The position numbers were made by a program, and so were the translations under genes. From positions 806,001 through 870,000 of the forward strand of contig JBEVVY010000001.1 in NCBI GenBank assembly GCA_040506895.1: a DNA stretch of 64,000 nt, given 5' to 3'. Below the pieces are notes generated by a model. The model was not told the DNA's origin and did not search any database. It saw nothing but the letters and a program-made list of their open reading frames with translations. Origin of the DNA: Sedimenticola_A sp040506895. GTDB lineage: Bacteria; Pseudomonadota; Gammaproteobacteria; Chromatiales; Chromatiaceae. Positions 16,656 to 25,515 of the stretch are shown in pieces; the first letter of the stretch is position 1, and each line of letters starts with the position of its first letter.

Positions 16656-19223
16656 TTACGCCTTGACCACCTTGACCGCGCACTTCTTGTAATCCGTCTC
16701 TTTGGAGATCGGATCAGTCTGGTCAAGGGTCAGCTTGTTCACCAACCGGCTCGCATCGAACCAGGGGATGAAGATGAGGCCCTCGGGCACACGGTTGCGA
16801 CCACGGGTTTCGACCCGTGCCACCACCTCGCCGCGACGTGTCTGCAGCTTGGCCATGGCGCCCTGGCGCAAACGGCGCTTCTTGGCATCTTTCGGATGCA
16901 TGAAGACCACCGCGTCAGGTACCGCACGGTGCAGTTCCTCGACACGCTGGGTCATGGAACCGGAGTGCCAGTGCTCGAGTACACGACCGGTGCAGAGCCA
17001 CAGATCGTACTCTTTGTCCGGCGCCTCGGCTGCAGGCTCGAAGGGAGCGGAGATGATATTGGCCTTGCCGTCTGGCTTACCGTAGAACTTCATGCCTGCA
17101 CCGGCAGGTACATGGGGATCGTAGCCTTCGCGGAAACGCCACAGGGTCTCCTTGCCATCGATCACAGGCCAACGCATACCGCGTACCTTGTGATAGGTGT
17201 CGAAGTCGGCCATTTCGTGACCCTTCTTCGGGATATTGTCAGCCGTGTTGAACAGACGATACTCCTCGAAGATACCTTTCTGCGGATAGAAGCCGAAGTG
17301 TGCCATCTCGTCGTTCTCGTAGACGTTGCCGTCGGAGTCCTTGACCTCCTGAACCGGGAACTTGTCGATTTCACCGTTGGCGTACAGCACGTCGAACAGG
17401 GTCTTTCCGGCATACTCAGGCATCTTGGCGATCAGGTCCGCAGGCCATACATCTTCAACCTTGACGTACTTGGCGAACTCCATCACCTGCCACAGGTCGG
17501 ACTTGGCATCACCCGGCGCCTTGACCTGCTGACGCCAGAACTGGGTACGACGCTCGGCGTTACCGTAGGCACCCTCCTTCTCGGCCCACATGGCGGTAGG
17601 CAGGATCAGGTCAGCAGCCTGTGCGGATACTGTCGGGTAGGGATCGGAAACGGTGATGAAGTTATCCGGGTTACGCCAGCCAGGCCAGGACTCGTCGTTG
17701 ATGTTGGCCGCGGCCTGCATGTTGTTGTTACACATGACCCAGAAGGTATTCATCACACCGTCTTTCAGGGCACGGTGCATGGCAACCGCGTGAATCAGGG
17801 TCTTGCCCATGGGCTTGCCGCTGATATCGCTCTGATCGGCACCGTCTGTCTTACCGTTGGCACGTGGAATCGTACCGGCAGGCAGTTTCCAGACCTTCTC
17901 TGCGAATTTGCAGTGAGCGTCCTTCTTGGTCACCAGGTCCGCGGGCAGACGGTGGGTGAAGGTACCCACTTCACGCGCGGTACCACATGCGGAAGGCTGG
18001 CCGGTGAGGGAGAACGGGCTATTGCCCGGCTCGGCGATCTTACCCGTCAACAGGTGGATGTTGTAGACAAGGCCGTTGATCCACACACCGCGGGTGTGCT
18101 GGTTCATACCCATGGTCCAGAAAGAAGTGACCTTCTTGTTTGGATCGGCATAGGTCTTGGCCAGGCGCTCCAGGTTCTTCTTGGGAACACCGGACATCTG
18201 GCTCGCCTTCTCCAGGGTGTAAGGAGCAACCTCTTTTGCATACTCTTCGAAAGAGATCTTGGTCAGCTTGCCACTGTTGCGGTTCTTGGCTGCCTTTTCA
18301 CGCGGATCCGTGGCACGCAGGCCGTAACCGATGTCGGTGGCGGTCTTGGTGAAGTTGACGTGCTTGTCCAGGAAGTCCTTGTTATAGGCATTGTTCTGGA
18401 TAATGTAGTTGGCGATATAGTTGGCGATCGCCAGGTCGGTCTGAGGTGCGAACACCATGCCGTTGTCAGCCAATTCGTAGCAACGATGCTCGAAGGTGGA
18501 GAGCACATGGACCTCGCAACCCTCTTTGGTCAGACGGGTATCCGTCAGGCGGGACCAGAGAATGGGGTGCATCTCTGCCATGTTGGCGCCCCAGAGTACG
18601 AATGCATCAGCGTGCTCAAGGTCATCGTAGCAACCCATTGGCTCATCGATACCGAAACCACGGATGAATGCCGCCACAGCGGAAGCCATGCAGTGACGGG
18701 CGTTGGGCTCCAGGCTGTTGGAACGGAAACCGGCTTTCAGCAGCTTGGAAGCGGCATAGCCTTCCCAGACTGTCCACTGACCGGAACCGAACATGCCGAT
18801 ACCTTTTGCGCCTTTCTTACGGGCGGTAACCCACTTCTCGGCCATGGTCTTGAACGCTTCGTCCCAGGAGACGGGCTCGAAGTTGCCGTTCTTGTCGTAA
18901 ACGCCATTCTTCTTACGCAGCAATGGCTGGGTGAGACGGTCCTTACCGTACATGATCTTGGGCAGGAAATAGCCCTTGATGCAGTTCAGACCCTTGTTCA
19001 CGGGAGCGTCGGGATCACCCTGGCTCGCCATCATCTTGCCGTCTTTAACGCCCACCAGTACAGAACAGCCTGTGCCGCAGAAGCGACAGGCAATTTTGTC
19101 CCAGCGCAGATCGTCACCTTCGGCTGCGGTAGCGGTCTTGATAGCAGGCAGCGTCACGCCCGCCGCGGCAGCTGCTGCTGCAACCGCATTGCTTTTTACA
19201 AAGTCACGCCTTGTTAGTTTCAC
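16656..19223 (-). CDS. napA: periplasmic nitrate reductase catalytic subunit NapA
   Basis: 855 residues. A Tat signal (LTRRDFVKSNAVAAAAAAAG) precedes the [4Fe-4S] motif CRFCGTGCSVLVG. The rest is the four-domain bis-MGD molybdopterin oxidoreductase fold, ending with LDQTDPISKETDYKKCAVKV. The conserved molybdenum-ligand cysteine is in ARHCMASAVA. It reduces nitrate to nitrite in the periplasm. The GTG start overlaps napD by 4 bp and has the strong site AGGAGGT 6 bp upstream. Confidence 0.98.
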   Translation of the reverse strand: MKLTRRDFVKSNAVAAAAAAAGVTLPAIKTATAAEGDDLRWDKIACRFCGTGCSVLVGVKDGKMMASQGDPDAPVNKGLNCIKGYFLPKIMYGKDRLTQPLLRKKNGVYDKNGNFEPVSWDEAFKTMAEKWVTARKKGAKGIGMFGSGQWTVWEGYAASKLLKAGFRSNSLEPNARHCMASAVAAFIRGFGIDEPMGCYDDLEHADAFVLWGANMAEMHPILWSRLTDTRLTKEGCEVHVLSTFEHRCYELADNGMVFAPQTDLAIANYIANYIIQNNAYNKDFLDKHVNFTKTATDIGYGLRATDPREKAAKNRNSGKLTKISFEEYAKEVAPYTLEKASQMSGVPKKNLERLAKTYADPNKKVTSFWTMGMNQHTRGVWINGLVYNIHLLTGKIAEPGNSPFSLTGQPSACGTAREVGTFTHRLPADLVTKKDAHCKFAEKVWKLPAGTIPRANGKTDGADQSDISGKPMGKTLIHAVAMHRALKDGVMNTFWVMCNNNMQAAANINDESWPGWRNPDNFITVSDPYPTVSAQAADLILPTAMWAEKEGAYGNAERRTQFWRQQVKAPGDAKSDLWQVMEFAKYVKVEDVWPADLIAKMPEYAGKTLFDVLYANGEIDKFPVQEVKDSDGNVYENDEMAHFGFYPQKGIFEEYRLFNTADNIPKKGHEMADFDTYHKVRGMRWPVIDGKETLWRFREGYDPHVPAGAGMKFYGKPDGKANIISAPFEPAAEAPDKEYDLWLCTGRVLEHWHSGSMTQRVEELHRAVPDAVVFMHPKDAKKRRLRQGAMAKLQTRRGEVVARVETRGRNRVPEGLIFIPWFDASRLVNKLTLDQTDPISKETDYKKCAVKVVKA

Positions 19224-19477
19224 TGGATTACCTCCTCGAGATCAGCTTCTTCCCCGTTGTAGTGATAAATCATGACGGTGTTGATTACACCTTCAACATC
19301 ACCAAACTTAGCCATGGTGTCGGCCAGAGCTTCATCCTCGCCGCCTTCCACCGTTACTATGAGTTTTCCCACATCCTGTCCTCCGTGGACTTCGACGCCT
19401 GGAAACTCTTCCAAACAAGCAGAAACCCGCACTGCATTTTCAGGTTTCGCATGTACGATTGCGCTGCACACATTCAT
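19220..19477 (-). CDS. napD: NapD chaperone for NapA maturation
   Basis: 85 residues, the usual NapD size. Starts MNVCSAIVHAKPENAVRV; the ferredoxin-like fold binds the NapA twin-arginine signal and delays export until the cofactor is inserted. It overlaps the napA start by 4 bp and follows napF by 16 bp. Confidence 0.93.
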   Translation of the reverse strand: MNVCSAIVHAKPENAVRVSACLEEFPGVEVHGGQDVGKLIVTVEGGEDEALADTMAKFGDVEGVINTVMIYHYNGEEADLEEVIQ

Positions 19478-19493
19478 CTGCCTTAAGCCCCCT

Positions 19494-20006
19494 TTACGCG
19501 GTTTCTTCGCGTGTACTGTTATTGGAAATTTCTACTGCTTTTGCTGGACAAACCGAGAGACAGGCACCGCAGCCGTTGCATCGAACGAGATCAATCACCG
19601 GCTTGGCCCTGCCCCCGACCTGGAGAGAAAAAGTGATTGCACGCGTGTCACAGACATCGCCGCAGGAGCGGCAGGTGACACCGTTGAGTGAGAGACAGGA
19701 TTTCAGAATGGTTGCACCAAGCGACCAGGGTTCGGCCTCTTTGCTGGGACGATAGAGTGCCTCGGGCTCACACACCGCCACACAATCACTGCAAAAATCG
19801 CAGCCACCCCGGGTAAAGTCCATCTGGGGGAAGCCGCCCTGCCCGTTGACGATCAGGCCATCGATGCAGGCTTCCCGGCACTTGTCGCAACGGGTGCACT
19901 TCTCGACGAAAAGCGCTTCAGCCAATGCCCACGGTGGCCTGATGGGCACACTGCGGCCCGTCAGGTCACCTCTGAGAAACTGGGTACGGCTGATTGAAGT
20001 CTGCAC
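19494..20006 (-). CDS. napF: ferredoxin-type protein NapF
   Basis: 170 residues with cysteine clusters CTRCDKCREAC, CDFCSDCVAVC, CRSCGDVCD and CNGCGACLSVCP. NapF is a cytoplasmic iron-sulfur protein that interacts with NapA, probably in maturation. It starts with GTG at 20004-20006, with AAGGAG about 8 bp before it, and is the first gene of the operon. The order napFDAGHBC equals that of E. coli. Confidence 0.93.
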   Translation of the reverse strand: MQTSISRTQFLRGDLTGRSVPIRPPWALAEALFVEKCTRCDKCREACIDGLIVNGQGGFPQMDFTRGGCDFCSDCVAVCEPEALYRPSKEAEPWSLGATILKSCLSLNGVTCRSCGDVCDTRAITFSLQVGGRAKPVIDLVRCNGCGACLSVCPAKAVEISNNSTREETA

Positions 20007-20031
20007 TCAACTGCTCCTTACATTGAGCAGA

Positions 20032-20073
20032 ATTATCCCTCCCGGACGTCAAAAAACCTTTGACTTCAATCAA
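20032..20073 (-). promoter_or_regulatory. nap operon promoter: class II FNR site plus -10 box
   Basis: TTGACTTCAATCAA at 20060-20073 fits the FNR consensus TTGAT-N4-ATCAA with one difference. Reading the minus strand, GATAAT at 20032-20037 is the -10 box; the FNR centre (20066.5) is 32 bp from its centre, which puts FNR at about -41.5, the class II activating position. It implies oxygen-sensitive control of the nap operon. The predicted start is near 20025, 19 bp before napF. Confidence 0.75.
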
Positions 20074-20147
20074 AAACGAAATTCTAACTTACTGATATTC
20101 AAAGATAATATTGGGTATCCGGGCAGTTCAAACACCCCATTTGGGGG

Positions 20148-20163
20148 TACCCATATGTAGGTA
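20148..20163. promoter_or_regulatory. putative NarL/NarP 7-2-7 binding site
   Basis: TACCCAT-AT-GTAGGTA. The first heptamer matches TACYYMT exactly and the second matches AKRRGTA at 6 of 7 positions in the inverted 7-2-7 arrangement. It is centred ~130 bp upstream of the nap start and ~480 bp before the peroxidase-family gene. A narXL pair is in the same window (28-30.5 kb). Confidence 0.5.
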
Positions 20164-20213
20164 GTTCGATGGGAATTTTCCTGGTGTTTTTACGATATTT
20201 ATTGGGGTTTTCC

Positions 20214-20312
20214 ACAATATATCTGTCATATTGTCAGAAAAACATAGAGTTAGGGGAGTTTGGCTTGCAGGCCTATCCAGACCAGGTTATCTACCTACTT
20301 GTAGATAACCTG
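20214..20312. repeat. two perfect inverted repeats in the nap/peroxidase intergenic region
   Basis: ACAATAT (20214-20220) and ATATTGT (20228-20234) form a 7-bp repeat across a 7-nt spacer. A 12-bp perfect inverted repeat (arms 20283-20294 and 20301-20312, spacer CTACTT) follows. No T-tract follows either, so they resemble operators more than terminators. The rest of 20074-20637 contains no supported gene. Confidence 0.6.
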
Positions 20313-20637
20313 CCCTCCCGTCTTCAAGACATGGGTTGATTTTAAAAAACGGTCCAGACGCTGGTCTCTTCCGGCTCGTTTCCAGCCACTGACCGTCCCT
20401 TTTACAAAAAAATACATTGTATGAAATGCACCCTCTCCAGAGGCTCTTTATAGTTTCACTTACGACTTAAACGACTAATAACAGAAGTGATCATTGCGAG
20501 AATGGCTTTGTACGGAATCTGTGATTGTCCATTGAGTCTGCCAGCCAAGGGAGATCGTATGTGAAGCGTCGATCCACCGGCAGTGCTTATGAACCCAGAT
20601 ACACAACAGAAAAAGAATCTATTGCAGGTGCATTGAC

Positions 20638-22056
20638 ATGAACAGAAGTACAATTAGCAGGAGCGTAGTGGCGGCTCTCTTGTTGGCCACAACCGTGGAT
20701 GCAAACGCCGGCTTCGTTTTCCTGAAAGAGAAACCATCAAAGAAGTTCAGAAAATGGCAGGACCGTCCAATCCCCATAACGGAGCAGGATTTTCAGCAGC
20801 ACTCCGAAGCCAAGGTCGAACTGGGAAAAAACCTTTTCTATGACAAGATCCTGAGTGGCAACAAGAACAACTCCTGCGGTACCTGCCACCACTCCCTGAC
20901 CGACACGGGTGATGGGCTCTCCCTCCCCCTTGGCGAAGGTGGCGTCGGGCTTGGTCGCAGCCGTACTCCTGGAGAGGGTGAGATGTCTGTGAAGGCGCGG
21001 GTACCCCGTAACGCGCCACCGGTCTTCAACCTGGGCGCCTACGAATATGACAAGATGTTTCATGACGGTCGCGTTGCCAGGGATCCCTCACAACCCAGCG
21101 GATACACGACCCCTGTCGGACTGGATTTTCCCAGCGGCGTTGAATCGGCACTCGCGGCCCAGTCCATCTTCCCAATGACCTCTCCGGTCGAAATGGCGGG
21201 ACACGCGGGTGAAAATCCAGTTGGGGATGCCAGGGCAATCGGCATGGACAATATCGCGGCACCGGGTGGCGTCTGGGATCTTCTGGTCGGACGCCTGCGG
21301 GAGATCCCCGAATACGTTGAACAGTTCCAGGCGGTATTTGACGATGTGCACAGCGCTGAAGATATCACCATCGTCCATGTAGCCAACGCCCTGGGCGCCT
21401 TCGAGGCGATCGCCTGGAGAGCCGACAACACACCTTTCGATCGCTACCTGCGGGGAGAGAAAGGCGCCATGAGCAAAGATGCCATCAAGGGCATGAAGAT
21501 CTTCTTCAAGGGCGACCGTAACGGTCAGAACTGCGCCCAGTGCCATTCGGGCAAGTTCCTTACCGATCACCAGTTTCATGCCATCGGCGTCCCCCCCGTA
21601 GGACCGGGACCCAACTTTGGCGACGGCTCCAGCGGTCATGATGATTTTGGACGTAAAAATGCCACCGGCCTTGTCTCCGATCGCTACAAGTTCAAGACCC
21701 CTCCCCTGAGAAACGTGGCACTGACGGCACCCTACGGACACAACGGTGCATTCCGAACCCTGCGCGCCATGGTCGAACACCATATCAATGTCCCGAAAAG
21801 TCTCAGAAACTATGACCGCTCACAGGTCGTGTTGCCTTCACGCCCGGACCTGGATGCACTGGATTTCATCGCCCTTGATGACGTCAACACCATGATGGCG
21901 ATCGAGGAGGCGAACGAACTGAAACCCTTCGCGCTCTCCAACAGGCAGGTCGATCAGCTGATGGCGTTTCTGAATGCCCTCACCGATCCGGACAGCCTGA
22001 ACCTGATGCACTCACTGCCAGAGACCGTGCCGAGCGGGCTTGTAGTGGCGGACTGA
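20638..22056 (+). CDS. di-heme cytochrome c peroxidase / MauG-family protein
   Basis: 472 residues with an N-terminal signal peptide (SVVAALLLATTVDANA) and two haem sites, CGTCH near residue 80 and CAQCH near residue 301. The HHSLTDTGDGLSLPLGEG segment after the first haem and TPPLRNVALTAPYGHNGAF near the C-terminus are typical of the CCP/MauG superfamily; the latter supplies the distal methionine/histidine region. It probably reduces peroxides or carries out another di-heme oxidation in the periplasm. It is longer than classical CcpA (~330), so it is a family member of unknown substrate. Confidence 0.87.
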   Translation: MNRSTISRSVVAALLLATTVDANAGFVFLKEKPSKKFRKWQDRPIPITEQDFQQHSEAKVELGKNLFYDKILSGNKNNSCGTCHHSLTDTGDGLSLPLGEGGVGLGRSRTPGEGEMSVKARVPRNAPPVFNLGAYEYDKMFHDGRVARDPSQPSGYTTPVGLDFPSGVESALAAQSIFPMTSPVEMAGHAGENPVGDARAIGMDNIAAPGGVWDLLVGRLREIPEYVEQFQAVFDDVHSAEDITIVHVANALGAFEAIAWRADNTPFDRYLRGEKGAMSKDAIKGMKIFFKGDRNGQNCAQCHSGKFLTDHQFHAIGVPPVGPGPNFGDGSSGHDDFGRKNATGLVSDRYKFKTPPLRNVALTAPYGHNGAFRTLRAMVEHHINVPKSLRNYDRSQVVLPSRPDLDALDFIALDDVNTMMAIEEANELKPFALSNRQVDQLMAFLNALTDPDSLNLMHSLPETVPSGLVVAD

Positions 22057-22070
22057 AGCAACCGACCTGG

Positions 22071-22102
22071 GCCATACCCCGTTCCCAAGGGCGGGGTATG
22101 GC
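22071..22102. terminator. hairpin after the peroxidase-family gene
   Basis: Arms GCCATACCCCG (22071-22081) and its exact complement (22092-22102) around a 10-nt loop, 15 bp after the stop and 44 bp before the convergent histidine-kinase stop. It lacks a T-tract, so its terminator role is tentative. Confidence 0.5.
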
Positions 22103-22145
22103 TTCCCAAGCGGAAATGCCCGGCTGATTTGCGTGCAGTATCTCT

Positions 22146-23474
22146 CTATACCGGGGATGGGAAATGGACCCTTACTGCCAGGCCACCCAGTCGCGCTGAT
22201 TTCTCGAACGTGAGTTCTGCGCCGTAGAGCTTGACGATGTCGTTGACGATGGATAAGCCGAGACCATGCCCTTCCACTGATTCATCGAGTCGCGATCCTC
22301 TCTGAATGAGCTGCTCAATCTGCGCCTGGCCAAGCCCCTTTCCATCATCCTCCACATGGAACGATACGCCCTCTTCTACCCGGACTATGCAATCAACCTG
22401 CGATACAGCCCACTTGCAGGCGTTATCAAGCAGGTTTCCGAGCAGTTCAAGCATATCCTCCCTGTCACCAAAGGGCACCGGATCGCCATCGATCTGAAAT
22501 CGGATATCCAGGTTCCGCTTGTCGTGTACCTGTTGGAGTACTGCAACCAGGTCCGGCAGTTCGTCCGCTGGATTGAACCGGACACCGGAGAGCCCACTGC
22601 CGGCAAACCGCGCACGCTTGAGTTCCCGTGCCATGAGCACCCTGATTCTCTCCACCTGCCTTCCCGCTGCAGCGACCTTCTTGTCACTCCCCTCTTCCAG
22701 CCTGGCATCGATATACTGGGTCAGCAGATTCAGCGGCCCCTTGAGTGCGTGAGCCAGGTTGCCCAGCCCGTTTCGCGAACGCTCCAGCCGCTGGTTCATC
22801 AACAACAGTAACTGGTTGAACTCCCGGATCAGGGGCAGTATCTCAGCAGGTACATCCTCGGACAGTTTTCCCGTGCGACCCTCCTGCAGAAGACGTATCT
22901 CGTCCCTTACCCCTTCAAGTGGTCTGAGGGTACGCCTGACGACAAAACCCTGCAGCGCGAGCAGACCGAAAAATCCGACCGCCGCAAGGAGCAGGAACCA
23001 CTGTATGAAACGATCCCTGTCCTGCTCAAGGGGGGTCAGGTCTTCTGCCACGGCGAGGGTGAAATCGACTCCTGACTTGCTGAAACCGCCCGCAAGCATC
23101 AGTACCGACTGGTCTGAAGGGCCCTTTCCGTGCAGACGCCGGGATTCACCCGTGGAGAGGAGAGGAAAATCCAGGCGCTGGTCCCAGAGGGATCTCGAGG
23201 TGAGCTGTGTACCGTCAGGAAAACGGATGGCGAAATAGTGTCCGGAAAAGGGGCGAGAATAGAGTTGATCTATACGATGCCAGTTGAGTTGTGTTTTCCC
23301 GGACGAAACCTCCATTGCACCCAGTATAGATTCAGCATCGTGTTCCAGGCGGGACACCATGAAGTTCTCTGTGAGGGTACCTAGCGACTGGCTACCTATG
23401 ATTAGCATCGCCAGGGTCAGAAGGGCCAGGCTCAGCCCCAATCCCAACTGCAGGCGCCGTTCGAGGGATCTCAC
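22146..23474 (-). CDS. sensor histidine kinase (PhoQ/QseC-like)
   Basis: 442 residues. An N-terminal transmembrane helix (about residues 12-34), a ~120-residue periplasmic sensor region, and a second helix near residues 155-178 are followed by a HAMP-like linker. The dimerisation helix has the phosphoacceptor in LAHALKGPLNLL; ATP-binding motifs are NLLDNACKWA (N box), DDGKGLG and GHGLGLSIV. It starts with GTG, overlapping the regulator gene by 4 bp, so the pair is translated together. It follows the SHP/DHC cytochrome genes and may sense redox or an envelope signal. Confidence 0.92.
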   Translation of the reverse strand: MRSLERRLQLGLGLSLALLTLAMLIIGSQSLGTLTENFMVSRLEHDAESILGAMEVSSGKTQLNWHRIDQLYSRPFSGHYFAIRFPDGTQLTSRSLWDQRLDFPLLSTGESRRLHGKGPSDQSVLMLAGGFSKSGVDFTLAVAEDLTPLEQDRDRFIQWFLLLAAVGFFGLLALQGFVVRRTLRPLEGVRDEIRLLQEGRTGKLSEDVPAEILPLIREFNQLLLLMNQRLERSRNGLGNLAHALKGPLNLLTQYIDARLEEGSDKKVAAAGRQVERIRVLMARELKRARFAGSGLSGVRFNPADELPDLVAVLQQVHDKRNLDIRFQIDGDPVPFGDREDMLELLGNLLDNACKWAVSQVDCIVRVEEGVSFHVEDDGKGLGQAQIEQLIQRGSRLDESVEGHGLGLSIVNDIVKLYGAELTFEKSARLGGLAVRVHFPSPV

Positions 23475-24139
23475 GACTTCTCCTCCACGAACAGGTAGCC
23501 CTGGCCTCGCCGGGTCTCTATACGTGCCTGCCCGAGCTTCTCCCGCAGGCGACGGACGTATACCTCGATCAGGTTGCTGTCCCGGTCGAAGTCCTGCTCG
23601 TAGACATGTTCGGTAAGTCGCGTCTTGGAGAGCACCCTGCCCGGGTTCAGCATAAAGTATCGCAACAGGCGAAACTCGGTGCCTGTCAGTTGATGCAAGT
23701 CGCCTGAAGGCAGCGTGACCTGCTGCCGCTCTTCATCCAGTACCAGGCCCCCAACCTCCAGTGCCTCGCCACTCTTTCCATGGCTGCGCCTGATAAGTGC
23801 CTGGATTCTTACGGCCAGCTCCTCTACGTGAAATGGTTTTCCGAGATAGTCGTCGGCACCCGCCTTGAAACCGTCCACCCGTTCGTGCCAGGCATCCCGG
23901 GCGGTGAGAATGATCACCGGCATGCCGTTTCCCTTCTCCCGCCAGTTGCGGAGAACCTCCAGTCCCGGCCTCCGTGGCAGGCCGAGATCGAGAACCACCA
24001 GGTCATAGGGTTCAAGATCACCCATGATCTCGCCATCGACCCCGTTATCCGCCGAGTCGACCGCGAACCCCCGCCGCTCCAGCTCCTTCTTCAGGGATCC
24101 CGCAAGCTCCATGTCATCTTCCACCAGTAACAACCGCAC
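23471..24139 (-). CDS. OmpR/PhoP-family response regulator
   Basis: 222 residues. A receiver domain with DLVVLDLGLP carrying the phosphoacceptor Asp, and a C-terminal winged helix (TGTEFRLLRYFMLNPGRVLSKTRLTEHVYEQD). It starts with GTG at 24137-24139, with GGAGG about 8 bp upstream, and precedes the kinase gene. It likely controls the neighbouring PepSY/cytochrome genes, by analogy with PepSY-linked two-component systems; targets are not visible. Confidence 0.94.
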   Translation of the reverse strand: MRLLLVEDDMELAGSLKKELERRGFAVDSADNGVDGEIMGDLEPYDLVVLDLGLPRRPGLEVLRNWREKGNGMPVIILTARDAWHERVDGFKAGADDYLGKPFHVEELAVRIQALIRRSHGKSGEALEVGGLVLDEERQQVTLPSGDLHQLTGTEFRLLRYFMLNPGRVLSKTRLTEHVYEQDFDRDSNLIEVYVRRLREKLGQARIETRRGQGYLFVEEKS

Positions 24140-24142
24140 GGA

Positions 24143-24454
24143 TCAATCCTCCAGGTGATACTCTACGGTTTCGCCGGTGACGGCATCGATCTCCATCTCC
24201 CACACCCGGCCATCCTTGCCCAGCATCTCGATCTCATAGATATAGCGGCCATCTTCACGCTCCATCTCCACTTCGAGGATATTCACACGTTCGCCATCAC
24301 CCACCTTCAGGAGAATCTCCTGAAGGGGTTTTATCTTTCCCTCCTCGACCAACCGACGGACCTGCATATGGTCGTAGTAGTCGTCATCTCCCAGCACCGC
24401 GTTGGAAAGTGCGATGATCGAGATAAGAGCTAGTACTAAGAGTGTTGATCTCAT
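24143..24454 (-). CDS. PepSY-domain periplasmic protein
   Basis: 103 residues: a signal peptide (TLLVLALISIIALSNAVLG), then one PepSY domain (RRLVEEGKIKPLQEILLKV to WEMEIDAVTGETVEYHLED). PepSY modules often sit beside two-component genes like those directly downstream, where they may modulate sensing or inhibit proteases. It ends three bases before the response-regulator start codon and follows the DHC gene by 14 bp, so it bridges the cytochrome and regulatory halves of the cluster. Confidence 0.9.
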   Translation of the reverse strand: MRSTLLVLALISIIALSNAVLGDDDYYDHMQVRRLVEEGKIKPLQEILLKVGDGERVNILEVEMEREDGRYIYEIEMLGKDGRVWEMEIDAVTGETVEYHLED

Positions 24455-24468
24455 GCTGAAACCATAAC

Positions 24469-25077
24469 CTAATCATCCCATCTGCCAAAGCCGGGAATTT
24501 TCACGTAATCCTCATCGTACAGGCCTTGCTTTGCCCGCAAATGGCAACTGTCGCAGTTACTGAACGACTTCACCTGGGGATTGGCCTCGGCCATTCTTGC
24601 GGGTATTTCGCTGTGTTCATATCTGAAATAACGGGTTTCGCTGATCCTGATAGGCATGGTCTGGCCCTTCTGTGCCGCAATGATCTTGTTGGAGAGACCG
24701 CTGTTCATACGGCCTGCCGCATTGTCCAGCAGGTAGTTGCGAATCTGTGACTGATCATCTTCAGGCAATTCGGCATTTTCGCCAAAATGCTCATCCAGGG
24801 TCGACATGATCCTATCCCACGGCTGGGCACTCAACAGGCCAGGCTGGTAGGGGAAGTGACAGCTGCCACACTCCCGGACATAGAGATCTGACTCCGGATT
24901 GCGGATATTGTCATCATCACGCTCTCCTGCAAACCATCTGTTGAAGAAACCGTGCTCCTGCTCATGTCCACGCCCCCGCTCGTATTCGTGTTCATCGCGG
25001 TCACCCAACGCAACCCCTGCCGTTGCCAGCAGAGCCGCCGAAACAACTATCATCATCACCGGTATTTTCGATTTCAT
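24469..25077 (-). CDS. diheme cytochrome c (DHC type)
   Basis: 202 residues with a signal peptide (IPVMMIVVSAALLATAGVALG). Two haem sites are CGSCH and CDSCH, with a 110-residue region between them. The ATG at 25075-25077 has GGAGGAG directly upstream, so the longer open frame was rejected. DHC is known as the electron donor of the oxygen-binding haem protein SHP; the SHP gene (DUF1924) lies 14 bp upstream. The product is periplasmic. Confidence 0.88.
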   Translation of the reverse strand: MKSKIPVMMIVVSAALLATAGVALGDRDEHEYERGRGHEQEHGFFNRWFAGERDDDNIRNPESDLYVRECGSCHFPYQPGLLSAQPWDRIMSTLDEHFGENAELPEDDQSQIRNYLLDNAAGRMNSGLSNKIIAAQKGQTMPIRISETRYFRYEHSEIPARMAEANPQVKSFSNCDSCHLRAKQGLYDEDYVKIPGFGRWDD

Positions 25078-25091
25078 ATCAACTCCTCCAT

Positions 25092-25496
25092 TCACAGGGA
25101 TTCGATGTACAGAATGAAACTGCCCTTTTCACTGGCCGTGCACTCCCGGCCCAGGGTCCACTTGCAGTTTCTCTTGAACCACTTCTCGATCTTCTTTCCA
25201 TCGGTCAGCCTTTTTGCATTGACGCTCGGTGCCATCGGTTCTATCCGCTTGCCCGTGCGCTTGTGCTCTCCTTCCGCTCTCGGATCAGCTGTATGACAGG
25301 TCGCACAGCTGCGCTGGTCACCACTCCTGGGATTGGCAAACGCCTCATTCCAGAGTGACTTTCCCGATTCGGCACTCATCTCCCCCTTCCCCTCGACAGC
25401 GTATTGCGCCAACAGGGAGTCGGTGACGGGGCTCGCAGAAACCGACAGGGTGTATGCCAGGCAGATGGAAGTCATTGCCGTTATGTAAGCTTTCAT
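25092..25496 (-). CDS. SHP-type monoheme cytochrome c (DUF1924)
   Basis: 134 residues with a signal peptide ending near SVSASP and one haem site, CATCH, about residue 72. The conserved Cys pair in FKRNCKWTLGRECTASEKG, preceded by EPMAPSVNAKRLTDGKKIEKW, matches the SHP family. SHP binds oxygen through an Asn ligand in Rhodobacter and is encoded with DHC and a cytochrome b561, the arrangement seen here. The second ATG (25496) was preferred because of the spacing to GGAG. Confidence 0.87.
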   Translation of the reverse strand: MKAYITAMTSICLAYTLSVSASPVTDSLLAQYAVEGKGEMSAESGKSLWNEAFANPRSGDQRSCATCHTADPRAEGEHKRTGKRIEPMAPSVNAKRLTDGKKIEKWFKRNCKWTLGRECTASEKGSFILYIESL

Positions 25497-25515
25497 CATC
25501 TTCTCCAGGGATTGT

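Noticed and set aside
16896..19217. 773-codon plus-strand frame opposite napA
   Set aside because: Antisense to a complete napA with clear signatures; no recognisable protein features.
20926..20985. Apparent Gly-rich insertion in the di-heme peroxidase gene (GEGGVGLGRSRTPGEGE)
   Set aside because: Suspected a repeat insertion, but the GDGLSLP-GEGG segment after the first haem is a normal feature of this family as I recall it.
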